A DNA stretch of 64,000 nucleotides. Source: an uncultured Nocardioides sp. Its GTDB lineage: Bacteria > Actinomycetota > Actinomycetes > Propionibacteriales > Nocardioidaceae. The notes under the pieces are model-generated. The model was given only the letters and a program-made list of their open reading frames with translations, did not search any database and was not told where the DNA came from. The position numbers and the translations under genes were made by a program. Of the stretch, positions 8,172 through 16,668 are shown one piece after another; position 1 is the first letter of the stretch; each line of letters opens with the position of its first letter. The stretch spans positions 1,240,001 to 1,304,000 of the forward strand of contig NZ_CANKZF010000001.1 in assembly GCF_947488515.1 (NCBI RefSeq). Reading direction: 5' to 3'.

Positions 8172-9521
8172 TCATTCTGCCCGTGTGACCGAGGCCACGG
8201 CCTGCCGGGCCGAGCCGATCACCGCGGGGATGCCGACACCGTCGTACGCCGCCCCGCAGACCGCGAGCCCCGGCTGTCCCTCGACGGCCGCGCGGATCCG
8301 CGCGACCCGGTCGAGGTGGCCGACGGCGTACTGCGGCAGCGCGCCGCCCCACCGCTGGACGTGGGTGTCGACCGGCCGGGCGGTGATGCCCGCCATCGCG
8401 GCGAGGTCGGTGAGGGACACCCGCACCAGCCCCTCGTCACCGGCCTGGAGGGTGGTCTCCTCGCGGTGGCGTCCGAGCGAGGTGCGGAGCACCACGACGT
8501 CGGGGGCGAGGTCGCGCACCCACGCCCACTTGGCGAAGGAGAACGTCGAGGCCTTGATGGTGCGTCGCTCGACGGGCGGCACGAGGAACCCCGACCGGTC
8601 GAACAGCGCGTCGGGGACGTCCCGGGCCCGGAAGGCCAGCGTGACGACGGCGACGCTGGCGGCCTCCACGGCGGCGAGCTCCGCCGCGGCGTCCGGGAGC
8701 ACGTCGCCGAGCAGGCGGGCGGTCGCCGCGGCGGGGCTGGCGAGCACGACCGCGTCGCCCTCGATGGTCTCGGCACTGGTGGTGGGGCCGACGGTCAGCA
8801 CCCAGCCGGTCGGCGTACGACGCAGCGCGCGGACGGTCGCCGAGGTGCGCACCTCGAAGCCACCGCCGTCGGCGACCAGCGCGGGCAGTCGGCCCATCCC
8901 GCCGGGCAGGGCGGCGAAGACCGGGGCGACCGAGGCCGGCACGCCGGAGGCCTGCTCGAGGAGGCTGCCGCGGCGGGCCATGGCGAGCAGCTGCGGCACG
9001 GCCGCGGCAGCCGAGATGCGGCGCGCGTGACCGGCGTACACGCCTCCGAGCAGCGGCTCGACGAGGCGGTCGACGAGCTCGTCGCCGAGCCGGGCGGCGA
9101 CCAGGTCTCCGACCGAGACGTCGTCGTCGACAGGGGTGGCGGCCTCCGTGCTCGCGCGGGCCAGCCCCTCGGGGCTGAGCACGCCGCTGGCGGCGAGCTG
9201 GTCGAGGTCGAAGGGGACGCCCATCAGCGAGCGCGGCATCGTCCGCAGGGACCCGCGCGACCACACCGCCGACGTCGCCGGCGTCGGGTGGACCACGTCG
9301 GCGCCGAGCTCCTCGGCGAGCGCCAGCCCCTCGGGGCGGCGGGCGAGCATCGCCTCGGCGCCGACGTCGACGGTCAGCCCGGCGACCTCGGCGCTGCGCA
9401 GCTTGCCGCCGACCAGGGGCGAGCCCTCCAGCAGCAGGACGTCGCGGCCGGTGGCGGCGATGCCGCGAGCCGCGACCAGGCCGGCGATCCCGCCACCCAC
9501 GACCACCGCGTCACGCCTCAC
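8172..9521 (-). CDS. cgoX: Coproporphyrinogen III oxidase / protoporphyrinogen oxidase (HemY type)
   Basis: A 449-residue FAD enzyme of the HemY/CgoX family. The dinucleotide-binding motif [16 protein letters not shown] is at residues 7-22 and the second conserved stretch [12 protein letters not shown] follows. The C-terminal [15 protein letters not shown] closes the FAD site. With chdC downstream, the enzyme most likely oxidises coproporphyrinogen III to coproporphyrin III. The GTG at 9521 has CAGGGT 6 nt upstream and no Shine-Dalgarno. In many actinobacteria hemE is the immediate upstream partner, but here hemE lies 9.6 kb away. Confidence 0.94.
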   Translation of the reverse strand: MRRDAVVVGGGIAGLVAARGIAATGRDVLLLEGSPLVGGKLRSAEVAGLTVDVGAEAMLARRPEGLALAEELGADVVHPTPATSAVWSRGSLRTMPRSLMGVPFDLDQLAASGVLSPEGLARASTEAATPVDDDVSVGDLVAARLGDELVDRLVEPLLGGVYAGHARRISAAAAVPQLLAMARRGSLLEQASGVPASVAPVFAALPGGMGRLPALVADGGGFEVRTSATVRALRRTPTGWVLTVGPTTSAETIEGDAVVLASPAAATARLLGDVLPDAAAELAAVEAASVAVVTLAFRARDVPDALFDRSGFLVPPVERRTIKASTFSFAKWAWVRDLAPDVVVLRTSLGRHREETTLQAGDEGLVRVSLTDLAAMAGITARPVDTHVQRWGGALPQYAVGHLDRVARIRAAVEGQPGLAVCGAAYDGVGIPAVIGSARQAVASVTRAE

Positions 9522-9564
9522 GCCACCACCCTGCCAGAGGGGGTGACGACGCTCGGGCGCGGCC

Positions 9565-9570
9565 TAGGCT
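9565..9570 (+). promoter_or_regulatory. -10 element of the NYN-domain gene
   Basis: TAGGCT, 6 nt before ATG 9577, no Shine-Dalgarno. Confidence 0.55.
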
Positions 9571-9576
9571 GCACCC

Positions 9577-10473
9577 ATGGAGTCCCACGGAGCCGCCGAC
9601 CGGATCGCGGTGATGATCGATGCCGACAACACGCGCCCGGCCTACGCCGACGAGGTGCTGGGCGAGGTCGCGAAGTACGGCGACCCGACCATCCGGCGCG
9701 TCTACGGCGACTGGACCAACCCGCACCTCAACCAGTGGGCGCGCAAGCTCAACCGCCTCGGCCTGCGTGCGATGCACCAGAACGCCTACACGACCGGCAA
9801 GAACTCCACCGACCTCGCGCTCGTGATCGACGCGATGGACCTGCTGTACGACGGCAACGTCGAGGCGTTCGCGCTGGTCACCAGCGACAGCGACTTCACC
9901 AGCCTCGCCCACCGGCTGCGCGAGTCGGGCAAGAAGGTCTACGTGCTCGGGGAGAAGAAGGCGCCGGAGTCGCTGCGCAACGCCTGCGACAAGTTCATCG
10001 ACCTCGCCGTGGTCGCCGATCGGCCGGGCGAGGGCGAGGACACCGACGACACCGACGACGACACCGACGACGGCAGCGGGACGGACGCCCCCTCGATCAA
10101 CCTGCAGAGCGCGCTCACCCGCGCGGTCAACGCGGTCTCCGACGACGAGGGCTGGGCCCTCCTCCCCGCCCTGGGCAACCAGCTGATCCGCACCCACCCC
10201 TCCTTCGACGCGCGCAACTTCGCCGGCCCGGGTGCGCGGCTGAGCACCCTCATCACCGCCCAGCCCTACCTGGAGACCTCCGGCAACGGCAACGCGTTGC
10301 GGGTACGGCTCAAGGGCCGCAAGCCGGCCGGCCGGAAGGTGCCCGACAAGAAGGTGCCCGACAAGAAGGTGCCCGACAAGGAGGCGCCGACCGAGGCGCC
10401 GCCCACGGCTGCGCCGCCGAAGGTCACCACCACCAAGCGCACGGCGAAGCGGGCGCCGAGCAAGAAGGCCTGA
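9577..10473 (+). CDS. NYN (LabA-like PIN) domain protein with OST-HTH domain
   Basis: A 298-residue predicted RNA-processing protein. Residues about 10-150 form a NYN/PIN domain with the acidic residues of a metal-dependent nuclease (VMIDADN, STDLALVIDAMDLL, LVTSDSDFTSL). After an acidic Asp/Thr linker near residues 152-168, residues about 175-245 resemble an OST-HTH/LOTUS RNA-binding module ending in a YLE..GN...RVRL strand. The tail is Lys/Pro-rich with three perfect KVPDK repeats. Nuclease activity is inferred from the fold. It stands alone on the plus strand with its own leaderless promoter. Confidence 0.88.
   Translation: MESHGAADRIAVMIDADNTRPAYADEVLGEVAKYGDPTIRRVYGDWTNPHLNQWARKLNRLGLRAMHQNAYTTGKNSTDLALVIDAMDLLYDGNVEAFALVTSDSDFTSLAHRLRESGKKVYVLGEKKAPESLRNACDKFIDLAVVADRPGEGEDTDDTDDDTDDGSGTDAPSINLQSALTRAVNAVSDDEGWALLPALGNQLIRTHPSFDARNFAGPGARLSTLITAQPYLETSGNGNALRVRLKGRKPAGRKVPDKKVPDKKVPDKEAPTEAPPTAAPPKVTTTKRTAKRAPSKKA
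10336..10380 (+). repeat. Three perfect 15-bp tandem repeats in the NYN gene
   Basis: The unit AAGGTGCCCGACAAG occurs three times without mismatch and encodes KVPDK each time. Length change by slippage would keep the frame. Confidence 0.9.
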
Positions 10474-10531
10474 CGCGTCACAGTTGCGTCACGGCCGGAA
10501 CCGGCCCGCGCGGCGGAGGCGTCGGACGGCC

Positions 10532-11497
10532 ATGACCCTCATCGCGACCCGCTCCCGCACCGCGGGACTCCTCACCGCGCTCACCATGACGGCCCTGCTG
10601 GCCGCCTGCTCCGCCGACGACAGTGGCAGCGACGCCGTCTCCGGGAACGTCTCGGGCGAGGCGTCCAGCGAGGCGCCCAGCGGCTCGTCCGGGAGCTCGT
10701 CCGGGAGCTCGTCCGGGAGCTCGGACGCCGGAGGTTCGTCGGCCGACTCCACCGGGTCGTCCGACGCGCCGAGCGGGCAGGGCGGCCCGACCGCCCCGGA
10801 GCTGGAGCGATCGGTCATCTCCAACGGCACCGTCTCGCTCGCCGGTGAGGACGTCCGGGCGACCCGCCAGGACGTGCAGCGCGTCGTCGACGCGCAGGGC
10901 GGCGAGATCACCGACGAGACCACCGAGACCGACTCCGAGGGCGACACCTCCTACGTGCGGATGGTGGTGCGGGTGCCGAGCCGGAAGTTCGGCGAGACGA
11001 TGTCCGCGCTGGAGCAGGTCGGGGTGCTGCGCTCCTCCGACCGCGGCTCTGAAGACGTCACCACGCAGGTCATCGACAACGGCGCCCGCGTCCGGGCGCA
11101 GGAGGCCAGCCTGCGCCGCGTGGAGCTGCTGCTCGCCGACGCCCGCGACCTCAAGGACGTCATCTGGATCGAGTCGCAGCTCACCGGCCGGCAGGCCGAG
11201 CTGGACTCCCTGAAGTCCCAGCAGTCGTGGCTGGCCGACCAGACGTCGCTGTCGACCATCACCGTCGACATCTCCACCCACCAGGTCGTCGAGGACGAGC
11301 CCGAGGAGGAGCGGCCGACGGGATTCCTCGCCGGGCTCGACGGCGGGTCGAAGGCCATGGGGACGCTGTTCACCATCGTGACCACGATGGTCGGCGCGCT
11401 GCTGCCCTTCGCCGCGGTGGCCCTCGTGCTCGGGCTGCCGGTCTGGCTCGTCGTACGACGTCGCCGGACCGCCGCGTCGCGGACGCCCGCCGCGTAG
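10532..11497 (+). CDS. DUF4349 family membrane-anchored lipoprotein
   Basis: A 321-residue exported protein. The N-terminus has a signal with lipobox LLAAC, then a Ser/Gly-rich linker containing a three-copy 12-bp repeat. The DUF4349 core runs from ERSVISNGTVSL through a helical hairpin (RVELLLADARDLKDVIWIESQL) to STITVDIS. A C-terminal membrane helix near residues 275-305 and a basic tail end it, so the protein may be tethered at both ends. The ATG at 10532 follows a GGCGGAGG Shine-Dalgarno. The role of DUF4349 proteins is unknown. Confidence 0.85.
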   Translation: MTLIATRSRTAGLLTALTMTALLAACSADDSGSDAVSGNVSGEASSEAPSGSSGSSSGSSSGSSDAGGSSADSTGSSDAPSGQGGPTAPELERSVISNGTVSLAGEDVRATRQDVQRVVDAQGGEITDETTETDSEGDTSYVRMVVRVPSRKFGETMSALEQVGVLRSSDRGSEDVTTQVIDNGARVRAQEASLRRVELLLADARDLKDVIWIESQLTGRQAELDSLKSQQSWLADQTSLSTITVDISTHQVVEDEPEEERPTGFLAGLDGGSKAMGTLFTIVTTMVGALLPFAAVALVLGLPVWLVVRRRRTAASRTPAA

Positions 11498-11503
11498 ACA
11501 TGA

Positions 11504-11539
11504 CCCGTCCCACGCCTGCGGCGCCAGGCGTGGGACGGG
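11504..11539. terminator. Bidirectional hairpin terminator between DUF4349 and MFS genes
   Basis: A perfect 15-bp stem (arm CCCGTCCCACGCCTG) with a 6-nt loop sits between the two converging genes. There is no T-tract, as is common in actinobacteria. Confidence 0.7.
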
Positions 11540-11591
11540 GGTCCGGGCGAGGGTTCTGTCCGCGTGTCGACGCGTCAGCCAGTGTGCACCC

Positions 11592-12941
11592 TCAGGCCGG
11601 GACGCGCTCGGGCACGGGCTCCAGCGTCGGGTCGGCGCTGTCGAGCCCGCGGCCGCGGGTCTCGGGCAGGAACCGCGCGCAGGTCAGCGAGATCGCTGCG
11701 ACCGCCACGTTGTAGGTCGCGACCCACCACAGGGTCCCGTCACCGCGGGTGACCAGCCACGCCGCGATGAGCGGCGTCAGCCCGGACGCGAGGATGCCGG
11801 AGACCTGGTAGAGCGTGCTGAGGGCCGTGTAGCGGTAGCGGGTGTCGAACAGCTCGGACCAGAAGGCCGCGAGCGGCCCGTAGACCGTGCCGTAGATGAC
11901 ACCGAGACCGACGACGAAGACGAGCGAGATGGCCCAGCGGTTCTCGGTCTGCACCAGGAAGGCCGCCGGGAAGGCGAACAGCAGGCCGATCCAGGCCCCC
12001 ACCCGGTAGACCGGCTTGCGCCCGACCCGGTCGCTGAGGGCGCCGGCGATCGGGACCAGCACGACACCGAGCGCCGCCCCGACGAGGATGGCGTCCAGCG
12101 CCCAGCTGCGCGGCAGCTCGAGGTTGGTCGCGACGTAGGCGAGCAGGTAGACCGAGAAGAGGTTGAAGGTGAAGCCCTCGATGTAGCGCGTGCCCATGCC
12201 GAGCAGCAGCGGCCGCGACTGCTCGCGCAGCAGGTCGCGCAGCGGCAGCTTCGAGATCTCCTTGCGCTCCTGGACCTTGGCGAACTCGGGCGTCTCCATG
12301 ACGGAGAGGCGGATGTAGGCACCGATGCCGAGCAGCGCGATGCTCACCAGGAAGCAGGCGCGCCAGCCCCAGGCCAGGAAGGCCTCCTCGGGCAGCATCC
12401 CGGCCAGGGAGAAGGCGCCGGCGGCCAGGACGAGCCCGCCGGGCACGCCGATGTGGGCGAAGCTGCCGTAGAAGCCGCGGCGCCCGGCCGGGGCGTACTC
12501 CACGGCGAGCAGGACGGCGCCGCCGTACTCACCGCCCACGCCGATGCCCTGCAGCACCCGCAGCAGCACGAGGGCGATCGGCGCCCAGACGCCGATCTGG
12601 TCGTAGGTCGGCAGCATGCCGATGAGCGCGGTGCCGACACCCATGATGACCAGGGTCAGCAGGAGCATCTGCTTGCGGCCGATGCGGTCGCCGTAGTGGC
12701 CGAAGATCAGGCCGCCCACCGGTCGGGCGAAGAAGCCGACGGCGAAGGTCGCGAAGGCCGCGAACTGCGCGGCCGGTCCGTCCAGGCCGTTGAAGTAGAG
12801 CTTGTCGAAGACCACCGCGGCGGCCGTGCCGTAGAGGAAGAAGTCGTACCACTCGATCGTGGCGCCGACGGCCGAGGCCAGCGCGACGCGACGCGGGGAC
12901 GGAGGTGCGTCGGCGGCTGCGCCGGTGTGCTTGTTCCTCAC
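11592..12941 (-). CDS. MFS transporter, metabolite:proton symporter (MHS) type
   Basis: A 449-residue inner-membrane protein with about 12 hydrophobic segments. The MHS subfamily hallmarks are IEWYDFFLYG in the first helix, the loop GHYGDRIGRKQMLL, and ALSDRVGRKPVYR after helix 8. Its GTG start overlaps the flavin reductase stop by four bases, so it is the last gene of the sulfonate operon. It probably imports the organosulfur substrate or an organic acid product. No SsuABC transporter is present in the window, which makes the import role more likely, but the substrate is unproven. Confidence 0.92.
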   Translation of the reverse strand: MRNKHTGAAADAPPSPRRVALASAVGATIEWYDFFLYGTAAAVVFDKLYFNGLDGPAAQFAAFATFAVGFFARPVGGLIFGHYGDRIGRKQMLLLTLVIMGVGTALIGMLPTYDQIGVWAPIALVLLRVLQGIGVGGEYGGAVLLAVEYAPAGRRGFYGSFAHIGVPGGLVLAAGAFSLAGMLPEEAFLAWGWRACFLVSIALLGIGAYIRLSVMETPEFAKVQERKEISKLPLRDLLREQSRPLLLGMGTRYIEGFTFNLFSVYLLAYVATNLELPRSWALDAILVGAALGVVLVPIAGALSDRVGRKPVYRVGAWIGLLFAFPAAFLVQTENRWAISLVFVVGLGVIYGTVYGPLAAFWSELFDTRYRYTALSTLYQVSGILASGLTPLIAAWLVTRGDGTLWWVATYNVAVAAISLTCARFLPETRGRGLDSADPTLEPVPERVPA

Positions 12942-13558
12942 GCCGCGTCCTCCGCGTCGTCGCGGGCCGGCGAGCCCGGCTCGCGGGCACCCCGGTCGAC
13001 CTCGGCGCCGTTGATCCGGCCGTCGAGGCGGGCGGGGTCGAGGTCGTCGCGGTGCAGCTTGGCGAACGTCGAGCGGTGGAACACGAGCGGGTGCTCGCCG
13101 CCTCCCGCGCCGACCTCGTGCACCTCGAGCAGCACGATGACGTGGTCGCCGGCGACGACCTCCTCGTGCAGCGAGCAGTCGTAGGTCGCGACGGCCTCGT
13201 CGAGCAGCACCGCTCCGTTGCCGGTGACCTTGAACGGCAGGCCGGCGAAGCGCTCCTCGCGCGGGCCGGCCAGCTGCCGGCACACCGCGTCGTGGTGGTC
13301 GGCGAGCACGCTGATGCCGAGGTGCTCGGCCTCGCGCAGCAGCGGCCAGGTGGAGCTCGAGGTGGCGATGGAGAACGACACGAGGGGCGGGTCGATGCTC
13401 ACGGAGGTGAACGACGACGCGGCGATCCCGGTGAGCTGTCCCTTCACCGACGCCGCGACGGCGACGACCCCGGAGGGGAAGGCGCCGAAGGCGTCGCGCA
13501 GGGCGCGCTGGTCGATGGCCGGTACGGACGCGTAGCGGGACTGGGCGTGTGCGGTCAT
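12938..13558 (-). CDS. Flavin reductase domain protein (HpaC/DszD-like)
   Basis: A 206-residue flavin reductase-like FMN-binding protein that would supply reduced flavin to the monooxygenases upstream. Motifs include FPSGVVAVAA, GIAASSFTSVSIDPPLVSF and the late LVFHRSTFAKL. The ATG at 13558 overlaps the preceding FMN reductase stop by four bases, and its own stop overlaps the transporter start. It is of a different fold from the SsuE-like enzyme next to it, so the operon carries two unrelated flavin reductases. Confidence 0.9.
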   Translation of the reverse strand: MTAHAQSRYASVPAIDQRALRDAFGAFPSGVVAVAASVKGQLTGIAASSFTSVSIDPPLVSFSIATSSSTWPLLREAEHLGISVLADHHDAVCRQLAGPREERFAGLPFKVTGNGAVLLDEAVATYDCSLHEEVVAGDHVIVLLEVHEVGAGGGEHPLVFHRSTFAKLHRDDLDPARLDGRINGAEVDRGAREPGSPARDDAEDAA

Positions 13559-14100
13559 GCGGACGACACCTCCAGGGAGGGGGCGGGAGCGGGCAGGGTC
13601 GGCAGGAGCTGCTGCGCGGTGGCGAACCACGCGTCGTACGTCTCGGCCCGGTCGTGCTCGGAGTCGAGGACGTAGAGCCCGCGGGTCGGCACGGACGCGC
13701 CCAGCTCGACGAGGAGCGGGCGGAGCCCGTGCTCGGTGGCGAGCGAGTGGACCGGTGACGCGCCGAGCATCAGCGGGATCGCGGTCACGCCGCCGAGCCC
13801 CTGGTGCGGGAAGCGGTCGAGGAACGCCTTGAGCAGCCCGGTGTAGGTCGCCTTGTAGGTCGGGCTGGCGACGACCACCACCAGGCTGGAGGCGACCTCC
13901 TCGACCAGCTCGGTGACGCGCGGCGCTCCCCAGTCGAAGAGCTCCGAGGCGTGGTCGGCGAGGTCGACCACGAGGTCGGCGCCACCGAGCCGGTCGGCGA
14001 GGATCAGCGCCGACTCGTACGTGCGCGAGCGTGGCTTGGGATTGCCGACCACGACGGCGACCCGCGCGCTGCCTCCGGGGTCCCGTCGGGGGGCGGTCAT
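13555..14100 (-). CDS. NADPH-dependent FMN reductase (SsuE/MsuE-like)
   Basis: A 181-residue flavodoxin-fold reductase. The FMN phosphate loop is VVVGNPKPRSRTYESAL near residues 17-33 and SPTYKATYTGLLKAFLDRF is the family signature around residues 80-98. It would pass FMNH2 to SsuD. The ATG at 14100 overlaps the SsuD stop (ATGA). A TTG-like upstream extension of the frame lies inside ssuD and was not used. Confidence 0.9.
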   Translation of the reverse strand: MTAPRRDPGGSARVAVVVGNPKPRSRTYESALILADRLGGADLVVDLADHASELFDWGAPRVTELVEEVASSLVVVVASPTYKATYTGLLKAFLDRFPHQGLGGVTAIPLMLGASPVHSLATEHGLRPLLVELGASVPTRGLYVLDSEHDRAETYDAWFATAQQLLPTLPAPAPSLEVSSA

Positions 14101-15239
14101 GAGGCGGCCCGCTGGCCGCCGAACGGCACCGACGCGCTGGCGGCGACCGGGGCCGGGTTGGTCCACAGCCCCCGCTTCGCCAGCACCGGGAGCACGCCCT
14201 CACCGAAGTGGTAGGCGCCCTCGAGGTGCGGGTAGGCCGAGAGGACGAACTCCTCGATGCCGAGCGCGGCGTACTCCTCGATCCGGTCGGCCACCTCCTC
14301 GTGGCTGCCGACGAGCGCGGTGCCGGCCCCGCCGCGGACCAGGCCGACGCCGGCCCAGACGTTGGGGTGGATCTCGAGGCCGTCGCGCGAGCCGTTGTTG
14401 AGGGCGAGCATGTTCTGCTGGCCGACGGACTCCGACCTCTTCAGGCCCTCCTGCACGCGGCGGATCTCGGCGTCGTCGATGCCCTCGAGCAGGCGGTCGG
14501 CCTCGGCCCACGCCTCCTCGGAGGTGTCCCGGTTGATGGTGTGCATGCGGATGCCGAAGCGCACCTCGCGCCCCTGGTGCTCGGCCAGCTCGCGGATCCA
14601 CGCGATCTTCTTCGCCACGGCGGCCGGCGGCTCGCCCCAGGTGAGGTAGACGTCGGCGTGCTTCGCGGCCACGAGGCCGGCGGCGGGCGAGGACCCCCCG
14701 AAGTAGATGCCCGGGACCGGGTCGGGTAGCTGCTGGAGGCGCGCCTGCTCCACCCGCAGGTGGCGGCCGGCGAAGGTGACCTCGTCACCGGTCCAGAGCC
14801 GGCGGACGATCTCGAGGAACTCGTCGCAGCGCTCGTAGCGCGCGTCCTTGTCGAGGAAGTCACCGTAGGCGCGCTGCTCGTGGGACTCTCCCCCGGTCAC
14901 CACGTTGAGCAGCAGCCGGCCGCCGGAGAGGTTCTGGAAGGTCGCGGCCATCTGGGCGGCCAGCGTCGGCGAGGTCATCCCCGGCCGGAAGGCGACGAGG
15001 AACTTGAGCCGCTCCGACAGCGGCGCCAGCATCGCGGTGGTCAGCCACGCGTCCTCGCACCAGGCGCCGGTCGGGGTGAGCGCGGCCTCGAAGCCGAGCT
15101 GCTCGGCGCTGCGGGCGATCTGCCCGAGGTAGGGGACGCTCGCCGGGCGTCCGCCGGCGCCGTGGGAGACGCCGTGGCCGCCGCTGACGACCTGCCGGCC
15201 GTCACCGCCGTTGGTGGGCAGGAACCAGTGGAACTTCAT
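14097..15239 (-). CDS. ssuD: FMNH2-dependent alkanesulfonate monooxygenase
   Basis: A 380-residue luciferase-like TIM-barrel enzyme that cleaves alkanesulfonates to aldehyde and sulfite. The match to SsuD is dense: KFHWFLPTNGGD at the start, PTGAWCEDAWL, LKFLVAFRPGMTSPTLAAQ, GRLLLNVVTGG, YFGGSSPAAG, DVYLTWGEPP, RFGIRMHTINRDT, ESVGQQNMLALNNGSRDGLE, WAGVGLVRGGAGTALVGSH and SAYPHLEGAYHFGE. An insert of about ten Gly/His residues follows the N-terminal FLPTNGGD, longer than in the E. coli enzyme. An AAAGGA Shine-Dalgarno precedes ATG 15239, 31 nt after the upstream gene. Confidence 0.95.
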   Translation of the reverse strand: MKFHWFLPTNGGDGRQVVSGGHGVSHGAGGRPASVPYLGQIARSAEQLGFEAALTPTGAWCEDAWLTTAMLAPLSERLKFLVAFRPGMTSPTLAAQMAATFQNLSGGRLLLNVVTGGESHEQRAYGDFLDKDARYERCDEFLEIVRRLWTGDEVTFAGRHLRVEQARLQQLPDPVPGIYFGGSSPAAGLVAAKHADVYLTWGEPPAAVAKKIAWIRELAEHQGREVRFGIRMHTINRDTSEEAWAEADRLLEGIDDAEIRRVQEGLKRSESVGQQNMLALNNGSRDGLEIHPNVWAGVGLVRGGAGTALVGSHEEVADRIEEYAALGIEEFVLSAYPHLEGAYHFGEGVLPVLAKRGLWTNPAPVAASASVPFGGQRAAS

Positions 15240-15270
15240 CGATGATCCTTTCGCAGATCAGTGCTGGCTG

Positions 15271-16497
15271 TCAGAGCTGGCCGTGGTTGGGCGGCGGCGT
15301 GCCGTCGGCGACGTACCTGCCGAGGTGCTGCACCTTCCAGGCGGCAGGGTCGTGCAGGGTGTGGGTGCGGGCGTTGCGCCAGTGGCGGTCGAGGTTGAGC
15401 GAGTCGAGGGCCGAGCGGGTGCCGGAGACCTCGAAGAGCCGGCTCGACACCTCGACGGACACCCGCGCGGAGTGGGCTCGTACGGCGGCCACGGCCAGGC
15501 TCGCGGTCGCCGCGCTGTCGGCGGTGAGCTCGGCGTCGGCCGCGTCGACGGCCCGGGCGGCCTCGCGCAGCAGCGCCTCCGAGGCTCGTACGTCGAGCTC
15601 CATCTCACCGAGCGCCTGCACGACCAGCGGGTCGTCGGACGCCCGGTCCACGCCGGCGTCCGGGTAGGGACGCGACGTGGTGCGGACGAACTCGGCGGCC
15701 TCGGTGAGCGCCGCGCGGGCGATGCCGACGTCGAGGGCGGCGTGCAGCACCTGCGCGAAGGCGCCGTAGGTCTGCGGGCCCTCGAAGGTCAGGTGGTAGG
15801 GCGTGATCCGCTCGGTGGTCACCTCGACCTGGTCCAGCTGGACGGTGCCGCTGGCCGTGGTGCGCTGGCCCATGCCGTTCCAGTCATCGGTGACGCTGAC
15901 GCCGGGGGCCCGGCGCTCGACCCAGGCCACGTGGAGCGGGCCGGTGCCGGGCGCGGCCAGCGTGTCCTGGCGGGCGAGCACCGGGATCCAGTCGGCGAAG
16001 AGCGCGCCGGTGCTGTAGCCCTTGGTGCCGCTGAGCGTCCAGCGCCCGTTGCCGGCCGGCGTGAGCGTGGTGCGGATGTCGCGGACGTGCTTGGTGCCGA
16101 CCTCGGACTGCGCGTTGCCGAACCGCTTGCCGGTCAGCACCTCGCGGAAGAAGAACCACCGCTGCTCACGCGTGCCCTGGTGCCGCAGCGCGTTGACGTA
16201 CACGAAGTGGCTGTGCGGCACCTGGGCCACGCTCGGGTCGCCGGTCGCGAGGATGCGGAACACCTCGGTCAGCGTCTCGACCGGCAGCCCGGCCCCACCG
16301 TGCTCGCTCGGCACCGTGACCGCGAGCAGCCCGGAGGCCGAGAGACGGTCCAGCTCGAGCCCGGGGAGCAGACGGTCGCGGTCGCGTTCGAGCGAGGTGG
16401 CGGCGAGCTCGGCGGCGATCTCCGTGGCGACCGCGATCGCCTCGTCGTGGGACAGCACCGGGACGGCCTCGACCTCCGGGACGACGGCAACGCTCAT
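15271..16497 (-). CDS. SfnB-family acyl-CoA-dehydrogenase-fold flavoenzyme
   Basis: A 408-residue protein of the acyl-CoA dehydrogenase fold, closest in style to SfnB, an FMNH2-linked enzyme of sulfone and sulfonate use. Visible are TVPSEHGGAGLPVETL, the SEVGTK substrate-loop strand, TLSGTKGYSTGALFADW, VTDDWNGMGQRTTASGTV and the C-terminal LNLDRHWRNARTHTLHD. The ATG at 16497 follows GGAGGAG. It is the first gene of the coupled operon ending with the MFS transporter. The exact reaction is unclear; desulfurising oxygenation is inferred from neighbours. Confidence 0.87.
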   Translation of the reverse strand: MSVAVVPEVEAVPVLSHDEAIAVATEIAAELAATSLERDRDRLLPGLELDRLSASGLLAVTVPSEHGGAGLPVETLTEVFRILATGDPSVAQVPHSHFVYVNALRHQGTREQRWFFFREVLTGKRFGNAQSEVGTKHVRDIRTTLTPAGNGRWTLSGTKGYSTGALFADWIPVLARQDTLAAPGTGPLHVAWVERRAPGVSVTDDWNGMGQRTTASGTVQLDQVEVTTERITPYHLTFEGPQTYGAFAQVLHAALDVGIARAALTEAAEFVRTTSRPYPDAGVDRASDDPLVVQALGEMELDVRASEALLREAARAVDAADAELTADSAATASLAVAAVRAHSARVSVEVSSRLFEVSGTRSALDSLNLDRHWRNARTHTLHDPAAWKVQHLGRYVADGTPPPNHGQL

Positions 16498-16513
16498 CTC
16501 TCCTCCAGCACAA

Positions 16514-16536
16514 ACTCTATCGATCTTGTAGACAAA
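16514..16536. promoter_or_regulatory. AT-rich promoter/operator region of the SfnB-ssuD operon
   Basis: This block shares GTAGAC and 11 of 23 positions with 18005-18027. It lies 17-39 bp before the operon start. Weak evidence on its own. Confidence 0.35.
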
Positions 16537-16588
16537 GGTAGCAGCGGCGATCTCCGATCCGGGGACCGACGTCGCGCGGGGATGTCGA

Positions 16589-16640
16589 GGGGGTGGAAGG
16601 TGGCGCCTTGCAGGCAACGCAAGGCACCGCCCCCACCCCC
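16589..16640 (-). terminator. Long imperfect hairpin after the DszC-like gene
   Basis: Inner arms GCCTTGC and GCAAGGC pair across a 7-nt loop; outer arms GGGGGTGG and CCACCCCC extend the stem with internal mismatches. It lies just past the stop of the gene ending at 16669, so that gene is probably a separate transcript from the SfnB-ssuD operon. Confidence 0.55.
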
Positions 16641-16668
16641 TCCGGGGCCGGTGCGTGACCGGTCGGTC

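Noticed and set aside
10336..10380. Tandem repeats considered as a CRISPR array
   Set aside because: Units are contiguous without spacers and code for KVPDK in frame.
13555..14100. Four-base overlaps in the sulfur operon considered as frameshifts
   Set aside because: Each overlap joins two complete, distinct domains with proper starts; this is ordinary translational coupling.
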